Origin: UBA11889 sp002313255
GTDB taxonomy: Bacteria; Pseudomonadota; Gammaproteobacteria; Pseudomonadales; Azotimanducaceae
Assembly (NCBI GenBank): GCA_913045265.1
Contig: CAJWQX010000003.1
Location: 22,242 to 86,241, forward strand
Reading direction: 5' to 3'
DNA: 64,000 bases
The position numbers and the translations under genes are program-made. Each line of letters begins with the position of its first letter. Position 1 is the stretch's first letter. Below the pieces are notes generated by a model, which saw only the letters and a list, made by a program, of their open reading frames with translations, searched no databases and had not been told where the DNA came from. This document shows, piece after piece, positions 20,729 through 30,699 of this stretch.

Positions 20729-21732
20729 CTTTGTCTCCTCACGATTCGGTCGAACGTCGATTCTGTGAATTCGGCGAGATTTCGTAACAAACGTTCCATA
20801 GGCTTTTGGGGAATGACCCATTGGACCGCATATACATCGGCTCGATCACACGCGCTCACCACGTATTCGTCGCTGGTCGACAGCACATCCACCAGGTTTC
20901 TCTTTTGGGCTCTTTCTCCATACCAAGCTTCACCAGTCGCAACGGCTTCCACGTCGAGATCTTGACGATACGTCGCCACAAACTCTCGGAATAGTGCATG
21001 GGCGTCTTCTAACTCTTCAATAAACTTGGCTCGATTTTCCTCGGTGTTCTCTCCGAACATGGTCAACGTGCGCTTGCTCTTACCCGCGGTGATCACGTCG
21101 TAATCGACGTCATATTTTTTTAGTAACCGATGAACATTGGGGATTTCTGCAACAACTCCGATGGATCCAACAAGCGCAAATGGGGCCGCAATAATCTGAT
21201 CGGCAACAACAGCCATCATATAGCCGCCGCTTGCAGCTAATCGGTCAACGGCAACCGTAAGTCGAATTCCTGCCTGCCGCACTCGAACCAGCTGCGAAGC
21301 GGCAAGTCCGTATGCATGAACGAGGCCCCCAGGACTCTCGACCTTGATTAGGACCTCGTCGTCATTCTCGGCGCGCAAAAGTACCGCCGTCACCTCGTGA
21401 CGCAGCTTTTCAACGTTAGAAGCGTTCACGTCGCCTTTAAAATCAAGCACGAAAACGCGGGGCTTCGGTTCAGGCTTTTTCGCTAATTTCTTGCGTTCTT
21501 TGCGACTTTCCTTCGTGGACTTCTTGAACTGCGCGGCGGGCATCACGCTCTGATCCATCGCATCGCGCAATTCTTGCAATCGGTCATTCACCCGATGAAC
21601 CTCAAGGTATCCTCGCGAGGGTGCTTGTCGACCACGACCCATGGCACCGAGGGTCATCAACACAACGGCCACAGCGATCACAATCGTCACGGTATTCGCC
21701 AAAAAACCTAGGTATTCGAACAAAAAGTCCAT
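20725..21732 (-). CDS. sohB: Inner-membrane serine protease SohB (peptidase S49)
   Basis: A signal-peptide-peptidase-like protease anchored by one N-terminal helix (about residues 5-30). The catalytic Ser is in RLAASGGYMMAV, with the partner Lys in TAGKSKRTL. A lysine-rich stretch (KKSTKESRKERKK) links the anchor to the protease domain. The ATG at 21732 is preferred over a TTG one codon earlier; the ribosome site is weak. It is translationally coupled to acuI downstream. The natural substrate is unknown, but the family degrades membrane-bound peptides. Confidence 0.88.
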   Translation of the reverse strand: MDFLFEYLGFLANTVTIVIAVAVVLMTLGAMGRGRQAPSRGYLEVHRVNDRLQELRDAMDQSVMPAAQFKKSTKESRKERKKLAKKPEPKPRVFVLDFKGDVNASNVEKLRHEVTAVLLRAENDDEVLIKVESPGGLVHAYGLAASQLVRVRQAGIRLTVAVDRLAASGGYMMAVVADQIIAAPFALVGSIGVVAEIPNVHRLLKKYDVDYDVITAGKSKRTLTMFGENTEENRAKFIEELEDAHALFREFVATYRQDLDVEAVATGEAWYGERAQKRNLVDVLSTSDEYVVSACDRADVYAVQWVIPQKPMERLLRNLAEFTESTFDRIVRRQR

Positions 21733-21882
21733 CAAAAAGTACTTCAGAGGGGAGTACGAGAGATTACCTGTTCTTTCACGGAAGCGTCCACCCGCAACGC
21801 CCCGGCTCTATTTTCATCGCACAAGCGACAACTAATCGATATTCTTCGCCGTTTCTCGCGTGAACAAGAAACGGGAACGCCA

Positions 21883-22209
21883 GTGACAAAGGACGAATGT
21901 CGCGAAGAGCTTCGGGGAAATTTTTTCCCGGCCGCTGCTAAAGAATATGATGTCTTCATTGGTCTTATGGTCGAAGACCAACAACTTTGTTGCCACGTTT
22001 CCGGAGAGGGAATCAATTTCGTCACAAAGCCCCCCGACGTAAACTTCTCGTTTAAGAGCTGGGAAGCAGTTTGGGGATTACTTCTGGGTGACATGGACCC
22101 TATCGCGGCTTTTATGGCTGGACAATTCCGGTCCGACGGCTACTTGACTTTGTTGTTCCTCGTTTTAGCGATATTTAGGTCCCCAAACCGTCCGCAGATT
22201 CCGGATTGA
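21883..22209 (+). CDS. SCP2-like (sterol carrier/lipid-binding) domain protein
   Basis: A 108-residue protein whose C-terminal pattern DPIAAFMAGQFRSDGYLTL is typical of SCP2 domains, which form a hydrophobic lipid-binding tunnel. No signal peptide or catalytic motif is visible. The first start codon in the frame is a GTG at 21883 with GGGA about eight bases before it. The frame stays open upstream to about 21730 with no start codon, so the N-terminus could be longer if a rare start is used. It ends 35 bp inside the nudC 3' end on the opposite strand. Confidence 0.6.
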   Translation: MTKDECREELRGNFFPAAAKEYDVFIGLMVEDQQLCCHVSGEGINFVTKPPDVNFSFKSWEAVWGLLLGDMDPIAAFMAGQFRSDGYLTLLFLVLAIFRSPNRPQIPD

Positions 22210-23044
22210 ACGTTGCCTTCATTTCATCGACGAACGCGCGAATCAACCATCCTGAAATAGCTGTACCGCCGGGCACGTTGGGTGATTGGTCGTACCTAAA
22301 CCAGTTGGCCTCCGCAATTTCACCATCACGACAAACAATGTCACCCGAAACGTAGTCCGCGTGAAATCCAAGCATCAGCGAGTTTGGAAACGGCCACGAC
22401 TGACTACCTAAATACCGAAGATTTTCGATCTTGATGCCAACTTCCTCATACACCTCCCGATGCACAGTCTGTTCAATCGACTCTCCCGGCTCCACAAAGC
22501 CGGCCAAGGTACTGAACATACCGGTTGGCCACGAGGCGTTGCGCGCGAGTAGCATATCTTGATCACGTCGAACCAACACGATAATGCTCGGACTCAGACG
22601 TGGATAACTGATCAATTGGCAGGAGGGACATACCCGGGCTCGGTCCGCAGCGTGATCTTCCGTTTCCGTACCACACCGCCCGCAAAAAGCGTGATCCCGG
22701 TGCCACTCAACGATCTGTTTTGCTCGTCCCGCGAGATAAAACATCGCTGACTCGACCCGACCGAGCCAAGACCGAAGTCCAGTCAAAGCGTAACCTTCGG
22801 GCGCCCGGCCCTTTGCTTCCAACGCGTAACAAGACGTTCCGCGCCATTCACCCACGTAAAGTTGCGCGACAACTTCGAGATCTACCCAGCGAAATTCATC
22901 CGCCGTCAGCGGTCGGGGAACGCCGTGTTCACTGAGAGAAAGCACTTCCCCACCGACAAAAACAAAATAAAGCGATTCGTCAGTGTGCGCCCCTTGCGGT
23001 TCCTTACTGATTGATTCGAAACCATCAGGTTCAAACGGCCACAT
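22175..23044 (-). CDS. nudC: NADH pyrophosphatase / RNA deNADding hydrolase NudC
   Basis: Nudix hydrolase that splits NADH and removes NAD caps from RNA. The 289-residue protein has a zinc ribbon with Cys121, Cys124, Cys139 and Cys142, a Nudix box starting GFVEPGESIEQ at 182 and containing REVYEEVGI, and SQSWPFPNS at 214-222, the NudC-specific motif. The ATG at 23044 follows GGGAAAGG, an unusually good ribosome site. It is divergent from nhaB across 146 bp. Loss of the zinc pairs or of the WPFP motif would argue against NudC; both are present. Confidence 0.94.
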   Translation of the reverse strand: MWPFEPDGFESISKEPQGAHTDESLYFVFVGGEVLSLSEHGVPRPLTADEFRWVDLEVVAQLYVGEWRGTSCYALEAKGRAPEGYALTGLRSWLGRVESAMFYLAGRAKQIVEWHRDHAFCGRCGTETEDHAADRARVCPSCQLISYPRLSPSIIVLVRRDQDMLLARNASWPTGMFSTLAGFVEPGESIEQTVHREVYEEVGIKIENLRYLGSQSWPFPNSLMLGFHADYVSGDIVCRDGEIAEANWFRYDQSPNVPGGTAISGWLIRAFVDEMKATFNPESADGLGT

Positions 23045-23190
23045 ACCTTTCCCGCTTCGGTTACAACGCGAACGATGATACCAATGAACCTAGATATCAG
23101 TACGCATAGGCTTAAGGGTAGCGACGTCGTATTGAGCAGGCCGTGCCGCGCCTGTATCTTGCATCGTTTACTTGAGAACGGAGTGTCGTA

Positions 23191-24726
23191 GTGGCTGAGA
23201 CAACTTCAAGCAGGCGTGGACGAATTAGGTTCGATTCATTCTGGGACAACTTCCTCGGAAACGCGCCCGAATGGTACAAGCGCGCCATTGTTGGCTTCCT
23301 TATCCTAAATCCACTGCTCTTACTCTTACCCCAAGGGCATTACATCGCGGGATGGGCACTCGTCTTAGAATTTATTTTCACGCTGGCAATGGCACTTAAA
23401 TGTTATCCACTACAACCCGGGGGCTTACTTGCGTTTGAAGCCATCGTCTTCCAGTTATCCAGTCCAGACACAGTAATGCACGAACTGGAAAATGCCTTTC
23501 CAGTCCTTCTGCTACTCATCTTTATGGTGGCTGGCATTTACTTCATGAAGGATCTGTTGTTGTTCATCTTCACAAAGATCCTGCTGGGCGTTCGTTCTAA
23601 AGCTTTGTTGTCGGTCCTTTTCTGCTTCGTCGCCGCGTTCCTGTCTGCGTTCCTTGACGCGCTTACCGTTACCGCCGTCGTTATTAGTGTCGCTGTCGGG
23701 TTCTATTCGGTGTATCACCGCTTTGCCTCCGAAAGCGGAGATCATGAAGAAGATGTCCCCGAGCTTCATCGTCAAGACCTCGATCAATTTCGTTCGTTTT
23801 TAAGAAGCTTGGTCATGCACGCCGCCGTCGGCACGGCCCTCGGTGGCGTAACTACAACTGTGGGCGAACCGCAAAATCTCCTTATCTCTAAAGCAATGGA
23901 ATGGGAGTTCATCGAGTTTTTTATGGTGATGGCTCCCGTGACCCTACCCGTCCTCGCAATCGGACTGTTCACTTGTCTCGTGCTCGAATGGACGGGGTGG
24001 TTTGGGTACGGTACGAGAATTCCGGAGAATGTCCTAACGGTACTCAGAGAATACGACAGGGAGGAAACGGCGGATCGAACAGGCCGCGATAAGGCGCGCC
24101 TCGTTATGCAAGCTGTGGCAGCAGTTTTTTTGATCTGCGCTCTTGCATTTCAGCTCGCCGAGGTCGGCTTGGTCGGACTGTCGGTGATCGTCTTACAGAC
24201 CGCTCTGAACGGTATCGTCGAAGAACATCAGCTAGGACACGCTTTCGAAGAAGCTCTACCCTTTACTGCATTGCTCGCGGTATTTTTTGCCATCGTCGCC
24301 GTGATCCACGATCAGCATCTGTTTACTCCCGTCATCGACTACGTGCTCTCTTTCGAACCGCACCTGCAACCTGGTGTGTTCTATATCGCCAACGGGGTCC
24401 TTTCCGCGATTAGCGACAACGTATTTGTCGCCACCGTCTATATCAATGAGGTTAAAGAGGCTTACGTCGCAGGCGATTTGATGCGTGGTGCCGACGAATC
24501 CTTAAGGCGCCAACAGTTTGACCTGCTCGCAGTAGCCATTAATACCGGTACAAACATCCCCAGCGTCGCCACACCAAATGGCCAGGCCGCCTTTTTGTTT
24601 CTCCTCACGTCATCGCTGGCGCCACTGATCAGACTCTCCTACGGACGCATGGTATTCATGGCATTACCGTACACACTAACGATGGGGATTACGGGTTGGA
24701 TGGCGGTTCAGTGGATTCTTCAGTAG
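23191..24726 (+). CDS. nhaB: Na+/H+ antiporter NhaB
   Basis: Inner-membrane sodium/proton antiporter for pH and salt homeostasis. The 511-residue protein is made of about a dozen hydrophobic segments with polar turns and matches the NhaB family along its length: a GNAPEWYK N-terminus, [32 protein letters not shown] and [14 protein letters not shown]. It starts at a GTG with GGAG about nine bases upstream. The last 38 bp overlap dnaQ tail-to-tail. A sodium antiporter fits a marine or saline habitat, but this is weak inference. Confidence 0.95.
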   Translation: MAETTSSRRGRIRFDSFWDNFLGNAPEWYKRAIVGFLILNPLLLLLPQGHYIAGWALVLEFIFTLAMALKCYPLQPGGLLAFEAIVFQLSSPDTVMHELENAFPVLLLLIFMVAGIYFMKDLLLFIFTKILLGVRSKALLSVLFCFVAAFLSAFLDALTVTAVVISVAVGFYSVYHRFASESGDHEEDVPELHRQDLDQFRSFLRSLVMHAAVGTALGGVTTTVGEPQNLLISKAMEWEFIEFFMVMAPVTLPVLAIGLFTCLVLEWTGWFGYGTRIPENVLTVLREYDREETADRTGRDKARLVMQAVAAVFLICALAFQLAEVGLVGLSVIVLQTALNGIVEEHQLGHAFEEALPFTALLAVFFAIVAVIHDQHLFTPVIDYVLSFEPHLQPGVFYIANGVLSAISDNVFVATVYINEVKEAYVAGDLMRGADESLRRQQFDLLAVAINTGTNIPSVATPNGQAAFLFLLTSSLAPLIRLSYGRMVFMALPYTLTMGITGWMAVQWILQ

Positions 24727-25435
24727 TTCCTAATTGGCGCCAAACCGAACCGTTGTGCGCGACGTTATCGAGGTTGTCCAGATAGGCTTCATGCGCCTCT
24801 AATTCCTCTGGAGTTGGCCGCTGTACAAGCAACTTCGAAGGCCTCGCGGTCAGCCGAACCTCGGTCGCTTGTGCCGCAATCTGTCCACTTCCATTATCAC
24901 CGTCGTCAAACATCGAGGTTTGGCCGCCAGTCATCGTTAGGTATACGTCAGCTAGTATCTCGGCATCGAGCAACGCTCCATGGCGCTCGCGAGCAGAGCT
25001 GTCGACCCCGTAACGACGACAGAGTGCGTCTAAACTATTTTTTTGCCCGGGATGTTTATGCCTGGCCAAGGCGAGCGAATCTAAAATCTTACAAGCATCA
25101 TCAATGCGTTCCGTACTCTCCATCCTCGACAACTCGTAATTGAGAAACGCTACATCAAACGGTGCGTTATGAATGATTAGTTCAGCACCACGAATAAAAA
25201 CCATGAACTCCTCCGCAATGGTTTCGAACTCAGGTTCATCCTCCAAGTCGCGGTTGCTCAGTCCATGGATTTCGTACGCCGCATCATCTATTTCGCGTTT
25301 AGGATTCACATATTGGTGATATCGTTCCCCGGTTACTCGACGATCCAGAATTTCGACACATCCAATCTCAATCACACGATGCCCCTGTTCCGGTTCTAGC
25401 CCTGTAGTCTCCGTATCGACAACAACTTGCCGCAT
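24689..25435 (-). CDS. dnaQ: DNA polymerase III epsilon subunit (proofreading exonuclease)
   Basis: 3'-5' proofreading exonuclease of the replicase. DEDDh residues are visible: Asp7 and Glu9 in [10 protein letters not shown], Asp in NAPFDVAF, and His/Asp in [17 protein letters not shown], about 20 residues later, matches the sliding-clamp-binding motif. The ATG follows AAGGAG, which is embedded in the last codons of rnhA (2-bp gap), so rnhA and dnaQ are co-transcribed; in E. coli the two genes are divergent. The 38-bp overlap with nhaB is convergent. Confidence 0.95.
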   Translation of the reverse strand: MRQVVVDTETTGLEPEQGHRVIEIGCVEILDRRVTGERYHQYVNPKREIDDAAYEIHGLSNRDLEDEPEFETIAEEFMVFIRGAELIIHNAPFDVAFLNYELSRMESTERIDDACKILDSLALARHKHPGQKNSLDALCRRYGVDSSARERHGALLDAEILADVYLTMTGGQTSMFDDGDNGSGQIAAQATEVRLTARPSKLLVQRPTPEELEAHEAYLDNLDNVAHNGSVWRQLGTTEESTEPPSNP

Positions 25436-25437
25436 CG

Positions 25438-25884
25438 TTACTCCTTCAACAGGTCGTCGATGGCGTCATTTGCCGCCTGGTCGACACGTTCGTTCTCTTC
25501 ATGTCCGCTGTGTCCCTTGACCCAAAACCACTGCACATCGTGGCATGCGTTGAGCTCATCCAATTCAACCCAAAGGTCCCGGTTCTTAACCGTACCTCGA
25601 GAGGCCGTTTTCCATCCGTTGGACTTCCAACGTTGTATCCATTCAGTGACCCCTTGACGCACATATTGTGAATCTGTGGTGAGCGACACACGGGTCGTTC
25701 TTGAAAGTGCGCGCAGACCTTCAATTGCTGCCCGAAGCTCCATGCGATTATTAGTCGTAGAAGCTTCTGCACCGTTGATCAATCTCTCATTCGTTCCTTT
25801 TCGTAGTAGCGCCGCCCAGCCCCCGGGTCCCGGATTTCCGCGGCAAGCGCCGTCCGTAAAGATTTCTACTTTGGCGATGCTCAT
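25438..25884 (-). CDS. rnhA: Ribonuclease HI
   Basis: Cuts the RNA strand of RNA-DNA hybrids, removing R-loops and primers. The 148-residue protein has all four acidic residues: Asp11 ([11 protein letters not shown]), Glu49 (MELRAA), Asp71 (TTDSQYV) and Asp135 (ERVDQAAND). Its ATG overlaps the stop of the upstream methyltransferase (ATGA), and its last codons contain the dnaQ ribosome site. Length and motifs are those of the E. coli enzyme (155 residues). Confidence 0.96.
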   Translation of the reverse strand: MSIAKVEIFTDGACRGNPGPGGWAALLRKGTNERLINGAEASTTNNRMELRAAIEGLRALSRTTRVSLTTDSQYVRQGVTEWIQRWKSNGWKTASRGTVKNRDLWVELDELNACHDVQWFWVKGHSGHEENERVDQAANDAIDDLLKE

Positions 25885-26654
25885 CGCCGCGCGATCGGCC
25901 TAGGCAAACCGATCGAACCAACCTTTGGTAAACGCGAAAACCCGGCCATACGCGGTGGAATGAACGCGCCCCTCTGCTTCACCCCGCAAATCACGTACAC
26001 ATCACCGAATGGGAAAGGGATCCTAGGCAATTTTTCCGCAACCCGGTCAAAGCTCCTACTATTTATGCGACGAACCATACGGCCATAACAATTGAGGTAT
26101 CGGACGGGTTGATCACGATGGATCCCTAGCACCGAGATCCAATCCTGTATGCGGATGCTCGACAGCGGCATCAAACCTCGAAAGGACTTGCGCCATCGTA
26201 AAACTCCCCAGAAGCTCAAAGAATTGAATCCGCAGATAATGACGCGCCCGCCCGGTTGCAATACCCTTTGTACCTCGCGCAGAACCGCCCGCGGATCCGC
26301 ACCAAGCTCCAGAACATGGTGAAGCACCAATCCATCGATCGAATTCGACGGGAACGGTAAGCAATCGGCTGCAACGAACACGCCTTCTTCGACCGTACCA
26401 TCGATCTTTCCGGTATGAACGGCTCCGTACAAGCGAGCTTTCATCATGCATCGTTTACTCGAAGCTTTAGCTATTCTAGCGCTCGGCCCAAGCCATAACA
26501 TGATTTCACCATGAAACCGTCTTGCCTCATGGCTGAGCACTTCGATTTCAATATCAGAAAAGGAGGTCGCGACTTGCGAGTCCAGCCAAGCGACGAACGA
26601 GGCAGGCGTCCCTCCTCGTGGCTTTAAATATTTGGATCCAGCGTCAGTTGCCAA
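25881..26654 (-). CDS. Class I SAM-dependent methyltransferase (YafS-like)
   Basis: Methyltransferase-fold protein of 257 residues, encoded upstream of rnhA and dnaQ as in many gammaproteobacteria. The SAM-fold signature is [19 protein letters not shown] followed by [13 protein letters not shown]; the canonical glycine-rich motif I is weak ([10 protein letters not shown]), so substrate and even activity are uncertain. The start is a TTG at 26654, because no ATG lies in the first 50 codons; the frame continues upstream with no better start. It faces mltD, and the two start regions overlap. The substrate is unknown. Confidence 0.75.
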   Translation of the reverse strand: MATDAGSKYLKPRGGTPASFVAWLDSQVATSFSDIEIEVLSHEARRFHGEIMLWLGPSARIAKASSKRCMMKARLYGAVHTGKIDGTVEEGVFVAADCLPFPSNSIDGLVLHHVLELGADPRAVLREVQRVLQPGGRVIICGFNSLSFWGVLRWRKSFRGLMPLSSIRIQDWISVLGIHRDQPVRYLNCYGRMVRRINSRSFDRVAEKLPRIPFPFGDVYVICGVKQRGAFIPPRMAGFSRLPKVGSIGLPRPIARR

Positions 26655-28312
26655 TGACCTTCGAATTCCGCAAAGTACTGGCGTTTCGTAGCATTCTGGA
26701 CCGTCGAATCTTGAAGGGCAAGATCAATCCGGTAGTTCGTCTATCGTTTCCACTTTTGTTTCTCCTAGTTCAAGGCTGTTCGACACTACCCTTCTATTCA
26801 AATGACGAGCCGAAGAGTTACGTCAATCTCGGGACAGTAGACTGGGCACCCGAACCTCACTTTTACAGCGGAACTTCCTTACCAACCAATAAACCGAGCG
26901 ACAATGCATTACACGACAGAACCAGTTTTCGGGAAGAAGAGTTACCACCGGAACGAAACAACTACCTAGAACAATTATCGAGATCCTTTGAACTCGACCA
27001 CCACCTTGACAACCATCGCGTGCAACAAGAAATCGCAATGCTTCAGCGAAACCCAAATTACTTCGATTCGCTTCAATCTCGGCTAGAGCGTTATCTGCCC
27101 TTCATTTGTGACAAAGTGCTGAGTCGGAATCTACCAGGTGAACTTTGCCTAATTCCCATCATCGAGAGCTCGCTTGATCCGTTCGCATTTTCATCGGGTG
27201 GAGCCGCTGGATTTTGGCAATTCATTCCAAGCACGGCGAAACGATATGGGCTCAAGATTGACTGGTGGGTCGACGAGCGGCGGGATCTACTCGCGTCAAC
27301 GGACGCGGCATTAGATTACCTCGTTTACCTCAATGGCCGCTTCGACGACTGGCTCCTAGCAATCGCGTCATACAATTGGGGCGAAGGGCGGGTGGCTCGA
27401 GCAAAAAAACAACGCGGCGGCGACGCTGGATTCTTCGATTTGCGCGTTCCGGCGGAAACGGCGGGATACATCCCGAGGCTTCTGGCCTTTGCGGCTATTT
27501 TTGCTGCACCCGATGCATATAACATCCACCTTGTCCTCAATCGAGCCGACATAGATGAACAAGCTTTGGCAATCGTCGACACCATTGATCAGTTAGACGT
27601 GAGCAAGGCTGCAAGCACCTCGGGGATTTCGGTCGAAACCCTATATCGAATCAACCCTGCTTTAAATCAGTGGTCAACCCACCCGCGAGGCCCACATCGC
27701 TTAATGGTGCCAGCTCCTAATCGCGAGGGGATTCAAACCGCCTTGGCTAACATTCCTCCTGAAGACCGTGTTTCCTGGATTAGGCACAAAATCGTGAGAA
27801 ACGAGACTCTAGGCGATCTTGCGCTGCACTATGGAACAGACGTTGCGACTATGCTCAAAGCCAACAATATGGCTTCGACTCGAATAATTGCGGGAAACTA
27901 TTTGCTTATTCCTCGCTCAACCATCCCCGTTGAAAGATATCCGACGCCGGATCTAAACCGAAATACAAATGGGGCGGTCCACATTGTCCGTGCTGGAGAA
28001 TCTCTCTGGACAATCGCTAAACGATACCGGGTAACAACAGATACGCTCATGCGCACCAACCGTATCGGTCCAAGCGAAATCATACGACCGGGAAGAAAAG
28101 TCATTATTCCGCAGAAAACATTCCCCGAGCCCGTCATCAGGGAAATCCGATACAAAATAAAAAACGGCGACTCTCTTGCGACTATCGCCCGAAAATTCAA
28201 CCTGTCCGTGAGCGCTATTGCGAATCGGAACGCCCTTGACCCCGAAAAGTACATTCATCCCGGACAAGAGTTAACGATCGACGTTAATGTAACTTCTGCA
28301 CGCTCAAAGTAG
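26654..28312 (+). CDS. mltD: Membrane-bound lytic murein transglycosylase D
   Basis: Lipoprotein that cleaves peptidoglycan glycan chains. A lipobox LLVQGC places the lipidated Cys at residue 42 of this frame. A TTG at 26711 (MKGKINPVVRL...) would give a more normal 22-residue signal peptide and would clear the overlap with the methyltransferase; I kept the ATG but consider the TTG likely. The SLT domain has IESSLDPFAFSSGGAAG with the catalytic Glu (about 171). Three LysM repeats follow near 380-420, 440-485 and 495-540. The stop touches the ppiD stop with no gap. Confidence 0.9.
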   Translation: MTFEFRKVLAFRSILDRRILKGKINPVVRLSFPLLFLLVQGCSTLPFYSNDEPKSYVNLGTVDWAPEPHFYSGTSLPTNKPSDNALHDRTSFREEELPPERNNYLEQLSRSFELDHHLDNHRVQQEIAMLQRNPNYFDSLQSRLERYLPFICDKVLSRNLPGELCLIPIIESSLDPFAFSSGGAAGFWQFIPSTAKRYGLKIDWWVDERRDLLASTDAALDYLVYLNGRFDDWLLAIASYNWGEGRVARAKKQRGGDAGFFDLRVPAETAGYIPRLLAFAAIFAAPDAYNIHLVLNRADIDEQALAIVDTIDQLDVSKAASTSGISVETLYRINPALNQWSTHPRGPHRLMVPAPNREGIQTALANIPPEDRVSWIRHKIVRNETLGDLALHYGTDVATMLKANNMASTRIIAGNYLLIPRSTIPVERYPTPDLNRNTNGAVHIVRAGESLWTIAKRYRVTTDTLMRTNRIGPSEIIRPGRKVIIPQKTFPEPVIREIRYKIKNGDSLATIARKFNLSVSAIANRNALDPEKYIHPGQELTIDVNVTSARSK

Positions 28313-30223
28313 TTAATTGGTGGTGAGGGTCACACCTGTCTCAATAGAGGCATCTGAACGCAAGGTCTGGATCAACCCTTCTAAATCTCGCTGTCCAAAA
28401 AAGCCCGTCAATTGATCGGTTAGTTGCAACCTCTCGAATTCGGTCGTTGCTCCGAAATCTCCCAGGTTCGCGTTCGTGACCAAGACAATCGCGCGGTTTC
28501 CATCCTCAAGTTGAGTCTCACCGACAGATCGCGACCGTTCTCCAGGTACCGCGAGCTCGAATGCCTGTTGCAGAATCGGTGTCGGCACATTATCAACAGC
28601 CCGCGTCGCATCATCTGAACGCACCCATGTCGCTCCCATTCGAGCTGCAACATCACTGGCCGACTCTTCATTCTCTAATCTCACCACCGTATCGTGTATC
28701 GCCGTCACAACCTGTTCATCAGCTTTACCTTGTTTAAGCTGCGCGATAATTTGCTCCCGAACTTCATTAAGGGGCCTTTGTTTTGACGCCGTTCGATCGA
28801 CCAAACGGGCAACCACAGCATGGGTGTCTTCAATCAATATCGGTCGGCTATTGAAACCATTATCGATGACGTCGATTTCAAGCACCGCTTGCCTGACTTT
28901 CACATTTGCAAACACGCCTACACCTTCGCTTTTGGTAAGACCCTCGACGGTTTTTATCTCCAACGCATAAGCGTCGGCTATCGGTTGCAACGAATCCGTC
29001 TCTTCAAAAGAGAGTTTGTCGACCGCCGCCAGACGTTCCTCAAACAAACGCTCTGCCCGCTCCGTCAAAAGTGTTTCACGCATCACCGATTGCTCGTCAT
29101 CAAATGACGGAAATTCAACAGCCTCGATCTCGACAAGTTTAACCAGATGCACGCCAAATTCCGTTTGGAAAGGAAGCGAGACGTCGCCGGCGGTGAGACT
29201 CCACAGAACGTCTTCGAAATCGCTCACAAACGTGCCCCTTCCTGCCATACCTACGTCGCCCCCAGCACTACCGGATCCAGGATCTTCCGATAGTTCTTCC
29301 GCCAGAGTCGAGAAGTCCTCACCGCCAAGTACACGACTTCGAATATCCGACATCTCCTCAAGAGCGACGATCAACGATCGATTTTCATTCACCTCAAGGA
29401 GAATGTGAGAAGCTCGCCGACGGTCATTGGACTCGGATGCAGCCTTCGCCGACTCGTATGCAGATCGAACGTCCTCGATCAATATATCGATCTCGTCGCG
29501 ACGGTCATGATCTGAAAATTCAACGTAGGCAAGATCAAACGACTCCTCTGTTACGAACTGATCCGTGTGCATTTCGTAGAAATCCGTAATTTCTGTTTCG
29601 CTTACCTCAATTCGGTCTTCAAACATGGCAGCATCGATAATCATGTAAGCAACGTCGCGCGTCTGATTAAGCATCGACGCAGCGTCGCGAAGTTCACGTC
29701 CAGTCGTAAACGCAGTGTCTTGATATACCTCCACAAGCTGAGAAAGCTGTGCATCAGTTTCCATCGCTGACTGAAAACTCTGCGGCGAGTACCCCAAATT
29801 CTGCAAGGTCGATCGATATATGGATTGGTTGAATACGCCATCAACCTGAAAATTCGGATTGTCGGCAAGTTCCTTACGAAAAGACTCAGCCATACCAACT
29901 AGGGCGAGTTCTTCGGCATTTTGCCGTAACAAAGTTCGGTTAATGAGTGAGTCAAGGACGGTTTGCTGACTGACAAGGTTGTCAATTAGTTCGGGATCAA
30001 ACTCATCACCCATACGAGATTGCAAATTCCGTTTCCGGCGTTGAGTTTCTATCTCTAATTCGCGCATCGTAATTTCATCGTCGTTGACGGAAGCCGCGCG
30101 AGGCTCGTTGTCCGCAAGAAAATTGAACGCTCCAAACCCGAATACCACGAGGACAAAGCAAATAATGCCGACAAGGATTTTCGCCCCCAGACCTTGGGCC
30201 CCATCTCTCATCTTCTGTAACAA
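28313..30223 (-). CDS. ppiD: Periplasmic folding chaperone / peptidyl-prolyl isomerase PpiD
   Basis: Inner-membrane-anchored chaperone for outer-membrane and periplasmic proteins. The 636-residue protein has one N-terminal transmembrane helix (ILVGIICFVLVVFGFGAF), SurA-like N- and C-terminal regions and one parvulin domain (ASHILLEVNE through TEFGVHLVKL). I chose the TTG at 30223 because AGGAG lies ten bases upstream and the product starts MLQKMRDGAQG, like MLQNIRDNSQG in relatives; an ATG at 30211 and a TTG at 30250 are alternatives. The hupB terminator lies just upstream, so readthrough or a hidden promoter is needed. Confidence 0.88.
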   Translation of the reverse strand: MLQKMRDGAQGLGAKILVGIICFVLVVFGFGAFNFLADNEPRAASVNDDEITMRELEIETQRRKRNLQSRMGDEFDPELIDNLVSQQTVLDSLINRTLLRQNAEELALVGMAESFRKELADNPNFQVDGVFNQSIYRSTLQNLGYSPQSFQSAMETDAQLSQLVEVYQDTAFTTGRELRDAASMLNQTRDVAYMIIDAAMFEDRIEVSETEITDFYEMHTDQFVTEESFDLAYVEFSDHDRRDEIDILIEDVRSAYESAKAASESNDRRRASHILLEVNENRSLIVALEEMSDIRSRVLGGEDFSTLAEELSEDPGSGSAGGDVGMAGRGTFVSDFEDVLWSLTAGDVSLPFQTEFGVHLVKLVEIEAVEFPSFDDEQSVMRETLLTERAERLFEERLAAVDKLSFEETDSLQPIADAYALEIKTVEGLTKSEGVGVFANVKVRQAVLEIDVIDNGFNSRPILIEDTHAVVARLVDRTASKQRPLNEVREQIIAQLKQGKADEQVVTAIHDTVVRLENEESASDVAARMGATWVRSDDATRAVDNVPTPILQQAFELAVPGERSRSVGETQLEDGNRAIVLVTNANLGDFGATTEFERLQLTDQLTGFFGQRDLEGLIQTLRSDASIETGVTLTTN

Positions 30224-30252
30224 ACTATTTAGTCTCCTAACAAGATCCAAGA

Positions 30253-30279
30253 ATAAAAAAGGCGCATTCGAGGTGCGCC
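30253..30279 (-). terminator. Rho-independent terminator after hupB
   Basis: On the minus strand a 6-bp GC stem (GGCGCA / TGCGCC) with a 7-base loop is followed by a run of six T. It lies 96 bp past the hupB stop and only about 30 bp before the ppiD start. It should end most hupB transcripts, with partial readthrough into ppiD. Confidence 0.8.
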
Positions 30280-30374
30280 TTTAGTTATCGGTCAATCCCT
30301 GGGGGTGAAAGGGGCCAGGCAGGTAAGTCGTTTCGACATCCCGCCCATTCCCAGGCTTGTCTCGTCCAGCTGAG

Positions 30375-30647
30375 TTAGTTCAAAGAATCCTTCAGAGCTT
30401 TACCCGCTTTAAATGCTGGAGCCCGCGAAGCCCTGATCTGAATCGGCGCTCCCGTTTGCGGATTACGGCCCATCCTGGCCGCTCTATCCCTAACGTTAAA
30501 CGTACCGAAACCAACGAGCACCACAGGATCCGATTGCTTCAACGATCGACCGATCGCACCCAGAGCGGCATCCAGCGCTCGTCCAGCAGATGCTTTAGAA
30601 AGATCGGCTTCGTTGGCAATTGCATCGATAAGTTCTGATTTATTCAT
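30375..30647 (-). CDS. hupB: DNA-binding protein HU, beta subunit
   Basis: Small nucleoid protein that bends DNA. The 90-residue sequence has the HU core ([30 protein letters not shown]) and the DNA-binding arm [15 protein letters not shown], ending [13 protein letters not shown]. The start has AAAAGGG a few bases upstream. It has its own promoter (-35 at 30724-30729, -10 at 30700-30705) and a 5'-UTR hairpin, and sits between lon and ppiD, as in many gammaproteobacteria. Confidence 0.96.
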   Translation of the reverse strand: MNKSELIDAIANEADLSKASAGRALDAALGAIGRSLKQSDPVVLVGFGTFNVRDRAARMGRNPQTGAPIQIRASRAPAFKAGKALKDSLN

Positions 30648-30669
30648 ATAGGCCCTTTTAGGTTTATGG

Positions 30670-30693
30670 AGAAACGGCTCAAAGCCCGTTTCT
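30670..30693 (-). promoter_or_regulatory. Hairpin in the hupB 5' leader
   Basis: A perfect 8-bp inverted repeat (AGAAACGG ... CCGTTTCT, 8-base loop) lies between the hupB promoter and its ribosome site. No U-run follows, so it is not a normal terminator. It may stabilise the mRNA or affect translation; that is speculation. Confidence 0.5.
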
Positions 30694-30699
30694 AGGGGT

